Below, piece after piece: positions 22,457 through 31,754 of a stretch of DNA of 43,827 nucleotides; the stretch's first letter is position 1; each line of letters starts with the position of its first letter. The notes beneath the pieces are model-generated. The model was not told the DNA's origin, did not search any database, and saw nothing but the letters and a program-made list of their open reading frames with translations. This DNA comes from an uncultured Alphaproteobacteria bacterium (GTDB taxonomy: Bacteria > Pseudomonadota > Alphaproteobacteria > Rs-D84). The stretch is from positions 1-43,827 of the forward strand of contig CALARG010000064.1 of NCBI GenBank assembly GCA_937888635.1, read 5' to 3'. Both the position numbers and the translations under genes were made by a program.

Positions 22457-25223
22457 ATTTCCCCCAAACAGGGGCAACGACATATTCTGCGACCAATGGG
22501 ACAGACAGGTGTGCGATATTTTCCATGGCTGACTTTATCTTTTGTGCAAATTCAGTGGCGAATTCTGTGCGACATTCAAATACCATTTCATCGTGAACCT
22601 GCATAATCATGCGGATTTTGTCTGGGTTTGGTTTGATGATATTGTCCGTAATTTCAACCATTGCACGACGCATCAGGTCGGCTTCAAATCCTTGGATTGG
22701 GGCATTGATTGCTGCGCGCATTGCATAGGCACGCAGTCGCGGATTTTTTATTTCAGGTAATTCAATACGGCGACCCCATGGGGTGTAAACACATGCGTGT
22801 TCGGTTGCAAATTTCTTGGTATTTTCAATGTATTCGCCAATTTCAGGCAGGCCCGCCATGTATGAGTCAATGATTTGCTTTGCCTGGGCGCGTGATACCC
22901 CCAGTTGGGATGCCAGACCAAACGATGATATGCCATAGATTATTGAAAAGTTTACGGTCTTGGCCGCGCGGCGCATTTCACGTGGAACAGGTTGGTCGGC
23001 GGGAATGTCAAATATCTTGCGCGCGGTTTGTTCGTGGATGTCGGCGCCACTGATAAATGTTTCACGAAATGTTTTTATATCTGCGATATCTGTCAGCAGA
23101 CGCAATTGAATTTGCGAATAATCAACCGATATTAATGTGTGTTCGGGTGGTGCGATAAAGCACTTTCTGATTTCTTCGCCCAGTGTTGTTTTGATTGGAA
23201 TGTTTTGCAGGTTTGGATCACGACTGGACAGGCGGCCGGTATTGGTGCTGGTTTGTAAATATGTGGTGTGAATACGGCCATCGGCGGCAATTTGGCGCGG
23301 CAATGCGTCCGCGTATGTCCCTGCAAGTTTTGCGATTGAGCGCCAATTTAGTATCTTTTCAATAATTGGGTGTGTGTCAATCAATTCGTTCAGGGAATCT
23401 GCGTCTGTGGAACGCTTTTTATTCGCGGGTAATTGCATTTCATCAAATAATATTACCCCCAGTTGCTTTGGACTGGCGATATTAAATTCGTGTCCAGCCA
23501 ATGCCCAAATTTCATCAGATAATTTTTGCATTTGTTCGTGGAATATGGAGGACAGTTGATTTAATTTGCTGCGGTCGGTCAATACCCCATTGCGTTCAAT
23601 CTGCATCAATATTGGCATCAGTGGTAAATCGCATGTTTCATACAGGTGGCGCAGTTTATCGTTTGAATCCAATTCTGGGCGCATCAGGTTATACAGTGCA
23701 TAACAGATACATGCGTCTTCTGTGGCGTATGGTGCAGCATTTTTTATTTCCAGTTGGTCAAAGTGCATGTCTGCATCGCGTGTTTTTGGCGGAAACAGCG
23801 ATGAAAATTTTATGTTTTCATGCCCCAGGTATTTTAAGGCCAATTCATCCAGGCCGTGTCCATGCAATGTGCCGTGCAGTATATATGACAACAACATTGT
23901 ATCGTCAATTGGCGATATTTTTGCGGTGTCCCAGCCTTCGTTTGCCATAATATGCAGGTCATATTTCAGATTATGACCGATTTTTATGATGTCTGGGTTT
24001 GTTAAAATTGGCCACAGATATTTGTATACAGATTCCAGTGTTAGTTGATTTGGTGCGGTTGTGTCGCCACCAAACAGGTCGTCTGATTTTGTGCGATGGC
24101 GAATCGGTATATATGCGCCATCGGTATCATTGATTGCCAATGATATGCCGACAATTTTATCTGATATTTGATTCAGACCGGTTGTTTCTGTGTCAATTGC
24201 CAATACACGTTCTATTTTAGTCAGGTAATTTTGCAATTCGTCAATTGTTGTAATTAGTGTGCAATTAATTTCGCGCCGTGGTTGCGGTGTTGGTGCGGGG
24301 GGGATGTCGGGTACTTCACAGGCATTACCCGGGAATGTAAATTCAGGTATGGGGGCAGAAAATTGTTCGGCGGGGAACAATTTTTCAATTTTCGTGGCCA
24401 GTGAATTGCTCTCCACATTGGTGCGAATAAATTCCAGCGCAGATGGCGTGTTAAATACAAATGGGGTGATGGTCAGGTCTGATAAATCAACATCTGTTTT
24501 TAATGTGACCAACTGTTTAGATATATACGCCATTTCACGGTTGTCATGCAACAGGGTACGGATGCGTTCATTTTTGACATCGTCCAGATTTGCGTACAGA
24601 TTGTCCAGTGTGCCAAATTGATTTATTAATTCGGCAGCCTTTTTGGGGCCAATGCCGGGAACGCCCGGTACATTGTCGGACGAATCGCCCATCAGTGATT
24701 GGACATCAATAACCTGATCGGGGTGAACGCCAAATTTTTCCAGTACCTGGGGAGCGCGGATTTCGCGCGACTTCATCCCGTCGTACAGATAAACACAGTC
24801 TGATACCAACTGCATCAGGTCTTTGTCACTGGTGATAATTCGGGTTGCATCTGTTTGGGTACAGTTTTGTGTTGCCAGGGTGGCGATAACATCGTCCGCT
24901 TCTACCCCGGGAACACACAGAACCGGCATGCCAATCGCCATCAGGCCCGACTGAATCATTTGTCCCTGGGTAATCAGGTCGGCGGGCGTTTCGCTGCGGT
25001 TCATTTTGTATTGGGGATATATATCCTGGCGAAAGGTGATGCGGGACGCATCAAATATGCATACAAACTTATCGCCGGGCCGGGCCGATGCCAAAATTGG
25101 CAATATCATGTTGAAAAATCCGTATACTGCACCGGTTGGTGTGCCGTCGCTGCGTGTCAGGCGACTGTGTACGCCGTAATAAGCACGAAATAATAACGAA
25201 TTTCCATCAATCAGTGTCAGCAT
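22455..25223 (-). CDS. polA: DNA polymerase I, with Gln in place of the steric-gate Glu
   Basis: A 922-aa three-domain enzyme. The 5'-nuclease (1-290) shows LTLIDGNSLLFRAYYG, GVEADDVIAT and GIGPKKAAELI. The 3'-5' exonuclease has intact acidic residues (DTETTG; HNLKYD; YATEDA), so proofreading is expected. The polymerase has motif A DYSQIQLRLL (Asp701), O-helix RRAAKTVNFSIIYG and motif C QVHDE. At the place of E. coli Glu710/Taq Glu615, the residue that excludes ribonucleotides, this protein has Gln706. It fills gaps and removes RNA primers. It lies 19 bases behind the small outer-membrane protein gene on the same strand and may share its transcript. Confidence 0.97.
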   Translation of the reverse strand: MLTLIDGNSLLFRAYYGVHSRLTRSDGTPTGAVYGFFNMILPILASARPGDKFVCIFDASRITFRQDIYPQYKMNRSETPADLITQGQMIQSGLMAIGMPVLCVPGVEADDVIATLATQNCTQTDATRIITSDKDLMQLVSDCVYLYDGMKSREIRAPQVLEKFGVHPDQVIDVQSLMGDSSDNVPGVPGIGPKKAAELINQFGTLDNLYANLDDVKNERIRTLLHDNREMAYISKQLVTLKTDVDLSDLTITPFVFNTPSALEFIRTNVESNSLATKIEKLFPAEQFSAPIPEFTFPGNACEVPDIPPAPTPQPRREINCTLITTIDELQNYLTKIERVLAIDTETTGLNQISDKIVGISLAINDTDGAYIPIRHRTKSDDLFGGDTTAPNQLTLESVYKYLWPILTNPDIIKIGHNLKYDLHIMANEGWDTAKISPIDDTMLLSYILHGTLHGHGLDELALKYLGHENIKFSSLFPPKTRDADMHFDQLEIKNAAPYATEDACICYALYNLMRPELDSNDKLRHLYETCDLPLMPILMQIERNGVLTDRSKLNQLSSIFHEQMQKLSDEIWALAGHEFNIASPKQLGVILFDEMQLPANKKRSTDADSLNELIDTHPIIEKILNWRSIAKLAGTYADALPRQIAADGRIHTTYLQTSTNTGRLSSRDPNLQNIPIKTTLGEEIRKCFIAPPEHTLISVDYSQIQLRLLTDIADIKTFRETFISGADIHEQTARKIFDIPADQPVPREMRRAAKTVNFSIIYGISSFGLASQLGVSRAQAKQIIDSYMAGLPEIGEYIENTKKFATEHACVYTPWGRRIELPEIKNPRLRAYAMRAAINAPIQGFEADLMRRAMVEITDNIIKPNPDKIRMIMQVHDEMVFECRTEFATEFAQKIKSAMENIAHLSVPLVAEYVVAPVWGK

Positions 25224-25242
25224 ACGAATTTATCCAATTTTA

Positions 25243-25794
25243 TTAAAATACATAGCGCAGTTTTACACGACCATCATACTGCAACAGGTCTGTGTCATGT
25301 GCGGCAATTTCAAATGTGTTTGGGGCGTATAAAACACGACCTTCTATATCAATATTAAACGGCAGTGCCGGTAAATCCAGGGTTATACCCAACATGCCCT
25401 GGTATGCCATTGTGTCGTCTATATCAATGTGTGGCAGATTTGTTGGTGTATATTTGCCAGAAAATGTCGTTCCGATACCTGCACCAATATATGGCTTTAA
25501 GACAGGGGTCGGGATTTTAAAGTACGCATTTACCATCGCCAGGTTTGTTTCAATTTTATCAGAATCCAGATAATTGTATTCCATTTCAATTCTGAACAGT
25601 GGGATATCCATCCCCAGTACTGCACCATAAGATTGGGCAGATTGGGATATGTCGTTATCATCGGCAAACAGGGTATATCCACCAAAACCGTATGTGCCAC
25701 CGGCATAAATATCAAACAAAAGATTTGCGTTTGCCGCACCTGCGGTTAACATAATGGTGGCGGCGGTTAAAATACCAAATGATTTTGTATTCAT
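25243..25794 (-). CDS. small outer-membrane beta-barrel protein
   Basis: A 183-aa protein with signal peptide (NTKSFGILTAATIMLTAGAANA) and alternating amphipathic strands (DIYAGGTYGFGGY, FRIEMEYNYL, VLKPYIGAGIG, FNIDIEGRVLYAP), ending in LRYVF with the C-terminal Phe needed for barrel assembly. Probably an eight-stranded OmpA/Opa-like porin-fold protein of the type common in alphaproteobacteria. The frame extends upstream to 26181, but AAAGGAG lies at the ATG 25794 and the signal peptide begins there. It is divergent from pth with overlapping -10 boxes. Confidence 0.87.
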   Translation of the reverse strand: MNTKSFGILTAATIMLTAGAANANLLFDIYAGGTYGFGGYTLFADDNDISQSAQSYGAVLGMDIPLFRIEMEYNYLDSDKIETNLAMVNAYFKIPTPVLKPYIGAGIGTTFSGKYTPTNLPHIDIDDTMAYQGMLGITLDLPALPFNIDIEGRVLYAPNTFEIAAHDTDLLQYDGRVKLRYVF

Positions 25795-25813
25795 GTTTTC
25801 TCCTTTGTATGAT

Positions 25814-25821
25814 ATTATAAT
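25814..25821. promoter_or_regulatory. overlapping divergent -10 boxes (ATTATAAT)
   Basis: The 8 bases 25814-25821 hold TATAAT on both strands (25816-25821 plus; 25819-25814 minus), serving pth to the right and the outer-membrane protein/polA to the left. No good -35 is visible for either. The 45-bp gap leaves no room for separate promoters. Confidence 0.45.
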
Positions 25822-25839
25822 AAAAAAAGGGTATTTGAT

Positions 25840-26364
25840 ATGCAAGAAAATAAACCGTTTCTGGTGGTTGGATTGGGCAATCCCGGTGCGCAATATGTGA
25901 ACACACGACATAATGTTGGATTTATGGCGGTGGACGTGTTGGCGGGTGAAAACGCATCGTGGAAAAGTGAAAAAAACGCATTGACTGCACGTGTTGATAT
26001 TAATGGAAATCGCGTGATTTTTGTTAAGCCCCAGACATTTATGAATAACAGTGGTGTTGCGGTGGCGGCATTGATGACATTTTACAAGATACCGTTGGAA
26101 AATATAGTTGTAGTCCACGATGATATGGATATTCCGGTTGGGGATTGCCGCGAAAAAATCGGCGGGGGCAGTGCCGGCCACAACGGAATCAGGTCAATTG
26201 ATGCACATATTGGGCGTGAATATCGCAGAATTAGAATTGGAATTGGGCATCCGCGCGATTTTGATTTACCAATGGATCCGGCGGATTGGGTGCTGGGGAA
26301 ATTTGGTGCGGTGCAAATGGATTTAATAAAAAATGCAATAAATCATATTCAATTGTTTGATTAA
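25840..26364 (+). CDS. pth: peptidyl-tRNA hydrolase
   Basis: A 174-aa esterase that frees tRNA from stalled peptidyl-tRNA. Conserved motifs: VGLGNPGAQYVNTRHNVGF (Asn14, catalytic His24), KPQTFMNNSG, VVHDDMD (catalytic Asp) and GGGSAGHNGIRSI. Slightly shorter than E. coli Pth (194 aa) at the C-terminus. It is preceded by AAAAAAAGGG, monocistronic, and ends at a strong terminator. Confidence 0.97.
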   Translation: MQENKPFLVVGLGNPGAQYVNTRHNVGFMAVDVLAGENASWKSEKNALTARVDINGNRVIFVKPQTFMNNSGVAVAALMTFYKIPLENIVVVHDDMDIPVGDCREKIGGGSAGHNGIRSIDAHIGREYRRIRIGIGHPRDFDLPMDPADWVLGKFGAVQMDLIKNAINHIQLFD

Positions 26365-26365
26365 A

Positions 26366-26390
26366 AAAAAACGCCCGTTTGGGCGTTTTT
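26366..26390. terminator. bidirectional terminator between pth and the Cys-rich gene
   Basis: AAAAACGCCC/GGGCGTTTTT perfect 10-bp inverted repeat with T-runs on both strands between convergent genes. Confidence 0.88.
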
Positions 26391-26402
26391 AATTTGCAGG
26401 TG

Positions 26403-28460
26403 TTAGATTTTTTTTGCAGATTTTAGATTTATTGTTGTGTCATCGGGCAGAGGCAGATTAAAGCAATTGTCAATTTTTGTGCGGTCTTTATTTGTTACGC
26501 AAAATTTTGTGTTACTATCTATAAAGCAATTGGCTATTTTGGTTGATCCGGCATTTGATGTTGTGCCGACGGGGCAGTTTTTTGTTATCAGTTTGGTGTC
26601 ATCTGTGCTAGATATTTGGCAGTATTTTCCTGCCGCGCATGCGTGTTTTGATGAACTGCCACGGGGGCAAAACTCATTTTTTTGGTCGCATGGGCCACAT
26701 TCATAACCGTCCAGGCATCCATTCCCAACGCCTTTGGGTTCATATAGGGTTCCGCCACCGGTGGAATAATAACCCGGACTTGTAAATCCGCAAAAACAAC
26801 CTGTTGCACAATGGTCATTGTTTGTTGGTTCGCTTGTCTTGGCGCCACAGGTTGCAAAACGTCCGCCGGCAAGTATGCCGCATTCGCCACCGGAAACACA
26901 GTTCGCGGGGATTTTTGATGGGGCGCCACCGGTGGAATAATAACCCGCCGCGATTGCGCCACAGTCAAACCCGTCCAGGCAACCATTGCCGGGGCCACTG
27001 GGGCTGAATAATGTTCCGCCACCTGTAGAATAGTGTCCCGGGGCAACATAGCCACAATAGCAGCCATCGTCTGGACATTCTGTGCTTTGGATACAGCCGG
27101 TTCCGCCATTTGTTGGTGTTGTGCGGTTTGGTTGTGCAGATGTTGCGCCACCGGTAGAGAAATAGCCAGGCGCGATATTGCCGTCCTGTCCCAATGTATC
27201 TTTGTATTGGCCAGAAGAGCATGATGTTGTGCCTGTGCGTCCAGGGCAGTATTTTCCCGCCTCGCATGCTTTTGAATCACGATAATACATATTTATTCCG
27301 CCCATGTCGCAGTAGGTATCGCTGAGTTTTTCTGTTAGGTAAAATCCAGGATTTGGGGCCCAATAATACAGGACGCCGACTTCAAAATTGTCATATTTTT
27401 CGGAATCGCTGTTATATCCTACTGCTTCGTGGGTAAATTTGCCGCGTGGACCGGAAACATTATAACTGCCCACGCATTCTGTTGCTGTCGTTTTTCCTGA
27501 TAGGGAATCCCATTTAGGATTGTTGGCACTGTTTATTTTAATGTCACCTTCGCTGGCATACCATCCGGTTGGGTATTTGGTTGCCATGTGGTCATTGATA
27601 TCGGGGCATTCGGTGCATTGGGTTTGTCCGGTTTTGGCATTATATGTTCCACCTGGGCATTTTTGGCAACTGCTTTGTCCGGTTTGGTTGTTATATCGTC
27701 CGGCGGGACATTCTTTTTTTTGTCCGTTTTCGCAGTAATGGCCCACAGGACAGGTTGTGCATTCTGTGACGGTTTCGTCGCGATAGGTTCCAGGACTGCA
27801 TGAAAAACATTCATCGGCACTTTTTGCGCCAGCGCGTGAATATGGGGCGTCGGTCGGACATTGAATTGGTTCTGATTTGCCTGCAGGGCAATAGCTGCCT
27901 GCCGGGCATTCTGTTGCGCCATTGTTGCCATAGTTAGTTTTACCACCCAAACAATAATAGCCTGCAGGACAGGTGGTCACTTTGCCATTGCTGACATATT
28001 CGCCTTGTTTCAGAACAACAGAGCAACCATTAATTGTTACGCCTGTGCCGGCAGCCCCTGTTGTGTATGGGGCGGGACAGGCGGTGCATTCAGATGCGCC
28101 TTCGTCGCTGTATTGTCCTGCGGGGCATTTGGTGGCCAGTGTTGTGCCATATGGGCAATAGCTGCCTGCGGGGCATATTTCGCAAGAACTGCCAGGCGCA
28201 TAGTATCCCAGGTTGCATTCAAGCTTGCATGTGCCAAAGGTGCATGCGCCATTGCTGTATAAACAGCATGGTTTATATACGCCATTTTCTGGGGTGGTTA
28301 GTGCGCATGACGGGGTTAAGCCGAGGTTACATGATTGGCTGCTGTCACTGCAAAGAGGACAGTTATACATAAGTTGCATGCCATCAAGGGAATTAGCAGG
28401 ATGCGGATAGATACAAATTATAAAGATAAGTGCATATAACAGTGATAATATTCTGCGCAT
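26403..28460 (-). CDS. large secreted Cys-rich repeat protein (GCC2/GCC3, TNFR-like)
   Basis: A 685-aa protein with signal peptide (RRILSLLYALIFIICIYPHPANS). From ~50 to ~280 it carries tandem ~40-residue units of the form CPAGxYCxxG...CPAGxYxxxxGxxxCxxC, like the ephrin-receptor-like GCC2/GCC3 or TNFR families best known from eukaryotes and protists. Residues ~400-600 have another repeat, (P/A)GYYSTGGGT...GNGCLDGxxCG, in four to five copies. Cys residues number many dozens and must form disulfides in the periplasm or outside. No anchor or autotransporter barrel is visible. It is followed 18 bases upstream by a second giant secreted protein gene, probably in one transcript. A surface adhesin or matrix role is plausible but unproven. 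Confidence 0.85.
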   Translation of the reverse strand: MRRILSLLYALIFIICIYPHPANSLDGMQLMYNCPLCSDSSQSCNLGLTPSCALTTPENGVYKPCCLYSNGACTFGTCKLECNLGYYAPGSSCEICPAGSYCPYGTTLATKCPAGQYSDEGASECTACPAPYTTGAAGTGVTINGCSVVLKQGEYVSNGKVTTCPAGYYCLGGKTNYGNNGATECPAGSYCPAGKSEPIQCPTDAPYSRAGAKSADECFSCSPGTYRDETVTECTTCPVGHYCENGQKKECPAGRYNNQTGQSSCQKCPGGTYNAKTGQTQCTECPDINDHMATKYPTGWYASEGDIKINSANNPKWDSLSGKTTATECVGSYNVSGPRGKFTHEAVGYNSDSEKYDNFEVGVLYYWAPNPGFYLTEKLSDTYCDMGGINMYYRDSKACEAGKYCPGRTGTTSCSSGQYKDTLGQDGNIAPGYFSTGGATSAQPNRTTPTNGGTGCIQSTECPDDGCYCGYVAPGHYSTGGGTLFSPSGPGNGCLDGFDCGAIAAGYYSTGGAPSKIPANCVSGGECGILAGGRFATCGAKTSEPTNNDHCATGCFCGFTSPGYYSTGGGTLYEPKGVGNGCLDGYECGPCDQKNEFCPRGSSSKHACAAGKYCQISSTDDTKLITKNCPVGTTSNAGSTKIANCFIDSNTKFCVTNKDRTKIDNCFNLPLPDDTTINLKSAKKI

Positions 28461-28477
28461 TTTTAATCCTTGGGTGC

Positions 28478-31400
28478 TTAGATGGTGGTGTCGTCGTCGG
28501 TGTCATTGGCGACGGCAGTGGACGTGTCGGGAGGTGGGCCAACGGTCCAACCGGTTGGTGAGTCACTACATGTTATGTTGGCATCGTCTGGTTGGGGGTC
28601 CCATGTGCATTTTGTCGTTGTGCATTTGTATTCGCAGTAACCTTTACCACGGTTGCCGGGGTAATAATATGATATTACGTCGGGGTCGGCGTTTGTAAAG
28701 ACACTGAGTGCATCCAGAACAATTCCAGAATCTGTTACCAGCAGGTATTGACCATTGCAATTCAGGGTGTCACCGCTGGGGAAGGCAGAGTCGGGGTCCG
28801 TATTTGTTGCGCCGGGCTCTATTATCCCGTTAAGGCAAAACAGTGTGAAATGTTGTTTGCCGTAATCTATTTCTAGTACAGGTTGTGCATCTCCCTGTAT
28901 GTTATCTTCTGTTGGGGTGCATAATTCTTTTGCGTATGAATTGTTTCCCATAAAGATATAGTCATTTTTGTTGTCGCCGTCGGTGTCAAATCCAAATGCA
29001 GGAGATGAAGACGATATGCCGTAGATACAGCAACTGTTTATAGTAGGATTATTATCTGTTTTCTGCTCTAGAAGTTTGGCGTCCCCTTTTGTTGAAGTGT
29101 TGCAACAGTTTGTAATTGCGCCGCCGTCTATGACAAATTGTTTAAAGCCGTCTTGGTCGGTTGGGCAATAATATCCATCAGATGTGAAATTGTCGGCCCT
29201 GACGCAATTACCGTCTAATGATAATAAATAGCCAATTCCACACGATGTGTCGCGACAACTGTCATCGGCGGTCGCGGTACCTGTATTGTATGCAAACCAT
29301 GACAGTAATGTTTCGTTGGCGCTGTTTTGTTTCATTGTGTATATGCGATTTGTTTGCTTTGTAGATAAGGTGTTGCCAGGGGCCTGTTCACAATTGCCCC
29401 ATATTTGTTCTGCGATACGACATATTTGGCATTCGGGGTTTTCGGTATCAGCACACTTGCCGTCAAAGGTGCAAATGTCAAAAATAGTGGGGGCGTCCTG
29501 ATTGTACTCTGGTATAGAATTTGTGTACAGTGAAGCGTACAGATGACCGCCGTTTTTGGTCGCAGTGCGATTTTGTTGGGTCATGATTTTGGCGATTGTG
29601 TCGGTGCCGGCACTGGCCACGCATTCATATACTTCGTCCCAACATGCGCTGCGGTTAATAATTGATTTGCGGTTAATTGATTTGTCTATATCTTCACACA
29701 GGCCAAAATTGCCGGTGATTGATGTGCAGGCCTGGATGATGCAGTTGCGCCCAACCTCGCGACAGGTGGACAGGATTGTTTCGTATGATTTTGTTGTGGT
29801 GATTTCTGTTACACCAGATTCCCAATCGTTGGTGGCAGAATTGTCGCCAGAATCAGTCCCAGTTGATTGAAACAGGGCGGTACACGCCATTTTGATATCG
29901 GCACACATGGCGTTGGCGGTTTTGTCCGCACTGATACCAAATATAGACATGGCGCGCGCATCAAATTCGGCAATTGAATCCAATGATTTATCCAGACACT
30001 GGGCCGTCAGGGTGGTGCATGATTGGCGCACCTGTTCTAACTTTTTATCCTGGGCAATTTTAATCTGAGACAAGGCATCTTCTATAAATTGGGACCATAC
30101 ATAGTCGGCGATATCCTGGCAATTTTCCATGGCGGGTTCCAAGAATTTCTTTTTGCCGTTTAAAAATGATACATAACGCGTGTTCGCCGTTGCCCAGGTT
30201 TGGGTGTCGTTTTGGGGACGTTTTATTAAATTTGCTAAATTTGATAAATTTGGGGATAAAATTGCATCGCCGGTGGTTGGATCAATGTATTGTCCCGATG
30301 TGTCCAGGCATTTGCCCATGTCGGTGCCACAAACCGTGGAATCAGTTAACATATCCAGCATTTTTGTTTTGCATGTTAAAATGTCGTCAGAATTTCTTTT
30401 CTGGTGAACATCCAGGCGGGACATGTCCAGCAGGGCGCCACTTTCAAAAACTTTGGCGCGGGCGGTGTCGGATTGGGCCTGGTATGATTTCTTGACGGTG
30501 TTGCAATCTTGTTCAATTAACATTTGATAGCCACCTTCGGCGATGGACAGTTCGTCGGGACTGCATACCTCTAGTGCCATTTCGCGACATACCGGCAAGG
30601 CCGCAGAATACAGTGCCGTGCCAGACTTGGTCGTTGTGGATGCACCCGCCGTTGGGTCAATCGTGTCAAATGCCGCATCTGTGTTCAATGATAAAGATAT
30701 GGCGTTCAGGTTTTGGTCAAAATTGCTGTCGTTAAAACTGGTGTTTAATTTTTTTGCAATTTCATCCAGCATTTTTTTTGATTGCGATGTGTCGTCCTGG
30801 GCAAAGGCCAGCTCGCCAGCTGTTGCCTGGTTCAAAACGGCGGCATCTTCTTTGTCCATGCTGACCGTTAACAGACGTTGGCTGAAATCTAACAGTTTAT
30901 CTTCAACCATGGTCAGATTTTGTTCCAGCCCCTTGAATTCATTAATGCGTGCAGAACATGCACACCGTTTTAATTGTGAATCCTTGTTCGCGCAAAATTC
31001 ATCCATACAGCCATAGAATACTTCGCGGCATTTTTTTGGGTCGCGCGCGATGATTTCATCGCGTGTGGGGGCGGTTGTGGTTGGTTGTTCGGTGGTGCTG
31101 CGCCCGCGGTTTGGTGTGCGCGTGGTGTTGCGTGTGGTTGTGTTGCGCGTTGTGGTTTTGATTGTGCGTGGTGAAATTGTTGTGGATGCGCGGGTTGATA
31201 CCACCTTTTGCGGGGTGGCGGCGGTGCGTGTATGCAGGGCGCGATTATTTGTGTTTGTGCCCGTGCTGCGCTGACGAACAGTTTGGGCAGATGATGCGCG
31301 CGATGGGGCAGGTGATGTGCCACGCGAAGGGGCACCGGTTCGGGTGCGAACAGTGTTTGTCGTGGTTGCCAAGGGGGCGCGACGATTCGCAGTGCGCGAT

Positions 31401-31483
31401 GCCGTTTGGGTGCTGTCAGCCGCCACCGCCTGGAAAACAAGTGGTGCAAGACACGCGGCAAAAAATAACCGTAATCCCTTCAT
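28478..31483 (-). CDS. giant exported protein, Thr/Arg-rich then Cys-containing helical region
   Basis: A 1001-aa protein I cannot assign. Signal peptide (KGLRLFFAACLAPLVFQAVAA), then a low-complexity basic segment (~25-150) with repeated TTTRNTT-like units, then a long helical region (~150-620) with regularly spaced Cys (REVFYGCMDEFC, KRCACS), and a C-terminal Cys-rich region ending in an acidic DTDDDTTI tail. At ~831 a DTDGDNKND segment resembles a thrombospondin-type-3 calcium-binding loop. No membrane anchor. It is first in a two-gene transcript with the Cys-rich repeat protein (17-base gap). The two probably act together on the cell surface; that is inferred from context. Confidence 0.82.
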   Translation of the reverse strand: MKGLRLFFAACLAPLVFQAVAADSTQTASRTANRRAPLATTTNTVRTRTGAPSRGTSPAPSRASSAQTVRQRSTGTNTNNRALHTRTAATPQKVVSTRASTTISPRTIKTTTRNTTTRNTTRTPNRGRSTTEQPTTTAPTRDEIIARDPKKCREVFYGCMDEFCANKDSQLKRCACSARINEFKGLEQNLTMVEDKLLDFSQRLLTVSMDKEDAAVLNQATAGELAFAQDDTSQSKKMLDEIAKKLNTSFNDSNFDQNLNAISLSLNTDAAFDTIDPTAGASTTTKSGTALYSAALPVCREMALEVCSPDELSIAEGGYQMLIEQDCNTVKKSYQAQSDTARAKVFESGALLDMSRLDVHQKRNSDDILTCKTKMLDMLTDSTVCGTDMGKCLDTSGQYIDPTTGDAILSPNLSNLANLIKRPQNDTQTWATANTRYVSFLNGKKKFLEPAMENCQDIADYVWSQFIEDALSQIKIAQDKKLEQVRQSCTTLTAQCLDKSLDSIAEFDARAMSIFGISADKTANAMCADIKMACTALFQSTGTDSGDNSATNDWESGVTEITTTKSYETILSTCREVGRNCIIQACTSITGNFGLCEDIDKSINRKSIINRSACWDEVYECVASAGTDTIAKIMTQQNRTATKNGGHLYASLYTNSIPEYNQDAPTIFDICTFDGKCADTENPECQICRIAEQIWGNCEQAPGNTLSTKQTNRIYTMKQNSANETLLSWFAYNTGTATADDSCRDTSCGIGYLLSLDGNCVRADNFTSDGYYCPTDQDGFKQFVIDGGAITNCCNTSTKGDAKLLEQKTDNNPTINSCCIYGISSSSPAFGFDTDGDNKNDYIFMGNNSYAKELCTPTEDNIQGDAQPVLEIDYGKQHFTLFCLNGIIEPGATNTDPDSAFPSGDTLNCNGQYLLVTDSGIVLDALSVFTNADPDVISYYYPGNRGKGYCEYKCTTTKCTWDPQPDDANITCSDSPTGWTVGPPPDTSTAVANDTDDDTTI

Positions 31484-31571
31484 TCCTTAATCTAATTAAA
31501 TATTATTTTATCAGATTTGAAAATACGGGCAAGTGGAAATAATTATAAACCAAGAAGTTTTTTGTCGGGGG

Positions 31572-31605
31572 CAATGGATACCGGCCGCTGCCGGTATGAC
31601 GCAGG
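31572..31605. repeat. fragment of a dispersed palindromic repeat
   Basis: CAATGGATACCGGCC...GGCCGGTATGACG-type palindrome (TACCGGC/GCCGGTA) next to tRNA-Leu. The same core occurs at 35003-35027 and 37620-37649. It is a family of repeated palindromes in this genome, partly carried inside MITE-like elements. Confidence 0.7.
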
Positions 31606-31634
31606 ATGTGCGCTGCGCTTGCTTGAAAAATTGG

Positions 31635-31719
31635 TGGTGCGACCAGGGGGAATTGAACCCCCACGGGTTGCCCCACAGCATCCTTAGTGCTGCGCGTCTA
31701 CCAGTTCCGCCATGGTCGC
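31635..31719 (-). tRNA. tRNA-Leu (anticodon AAG)
   Basis: An 85-nt cloverleaf with encoded CCA and the long variable arm of leucine tRNAs. Acceptor GCGACCA/TGGTCGC, anticodon stem CAGCA/TGCTG with loop CTAAGGA giving AAG, T-stem GGGGG/CCCCC with loop TTCAATT. AAG is unusual in bacteria, where CTT/CTC codons are mostly read by GAG or TAG tRNAs; A34 would presumably need deamination to inosine. Confidence 0.93.
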
Positions 31720-31754
31720 ATGTAAATTTGTGTATATTTTTATCAAGTTGGCAT

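Noticed and set aside
22455..25223. Pol I lacking proofreading, as in some host-restricted bacteria
   Set aside because: The acidic residues of the exonuclease motifs (DTETTG, HNLKYD, YATEDA) are all present.
26403..28460. CRISPR-like or tandem DNA repeat array in the Cys-rich gene
   Set aside because: Repeated similarity is at protein level with irregular unit length and diverged bases; no constant repeat with unique spacers. No CRISPR array or cas gene is visible in the window.
30970..31461. A 163-codon minus-strand frame overlapping the start of the 1001-aa protein
   Set aside because: It is an Arg/Pro/His-rich out-of-frame reading of the Thr/Arg low-complexity segment; the in-frame protein with signal peptide is the real gene.
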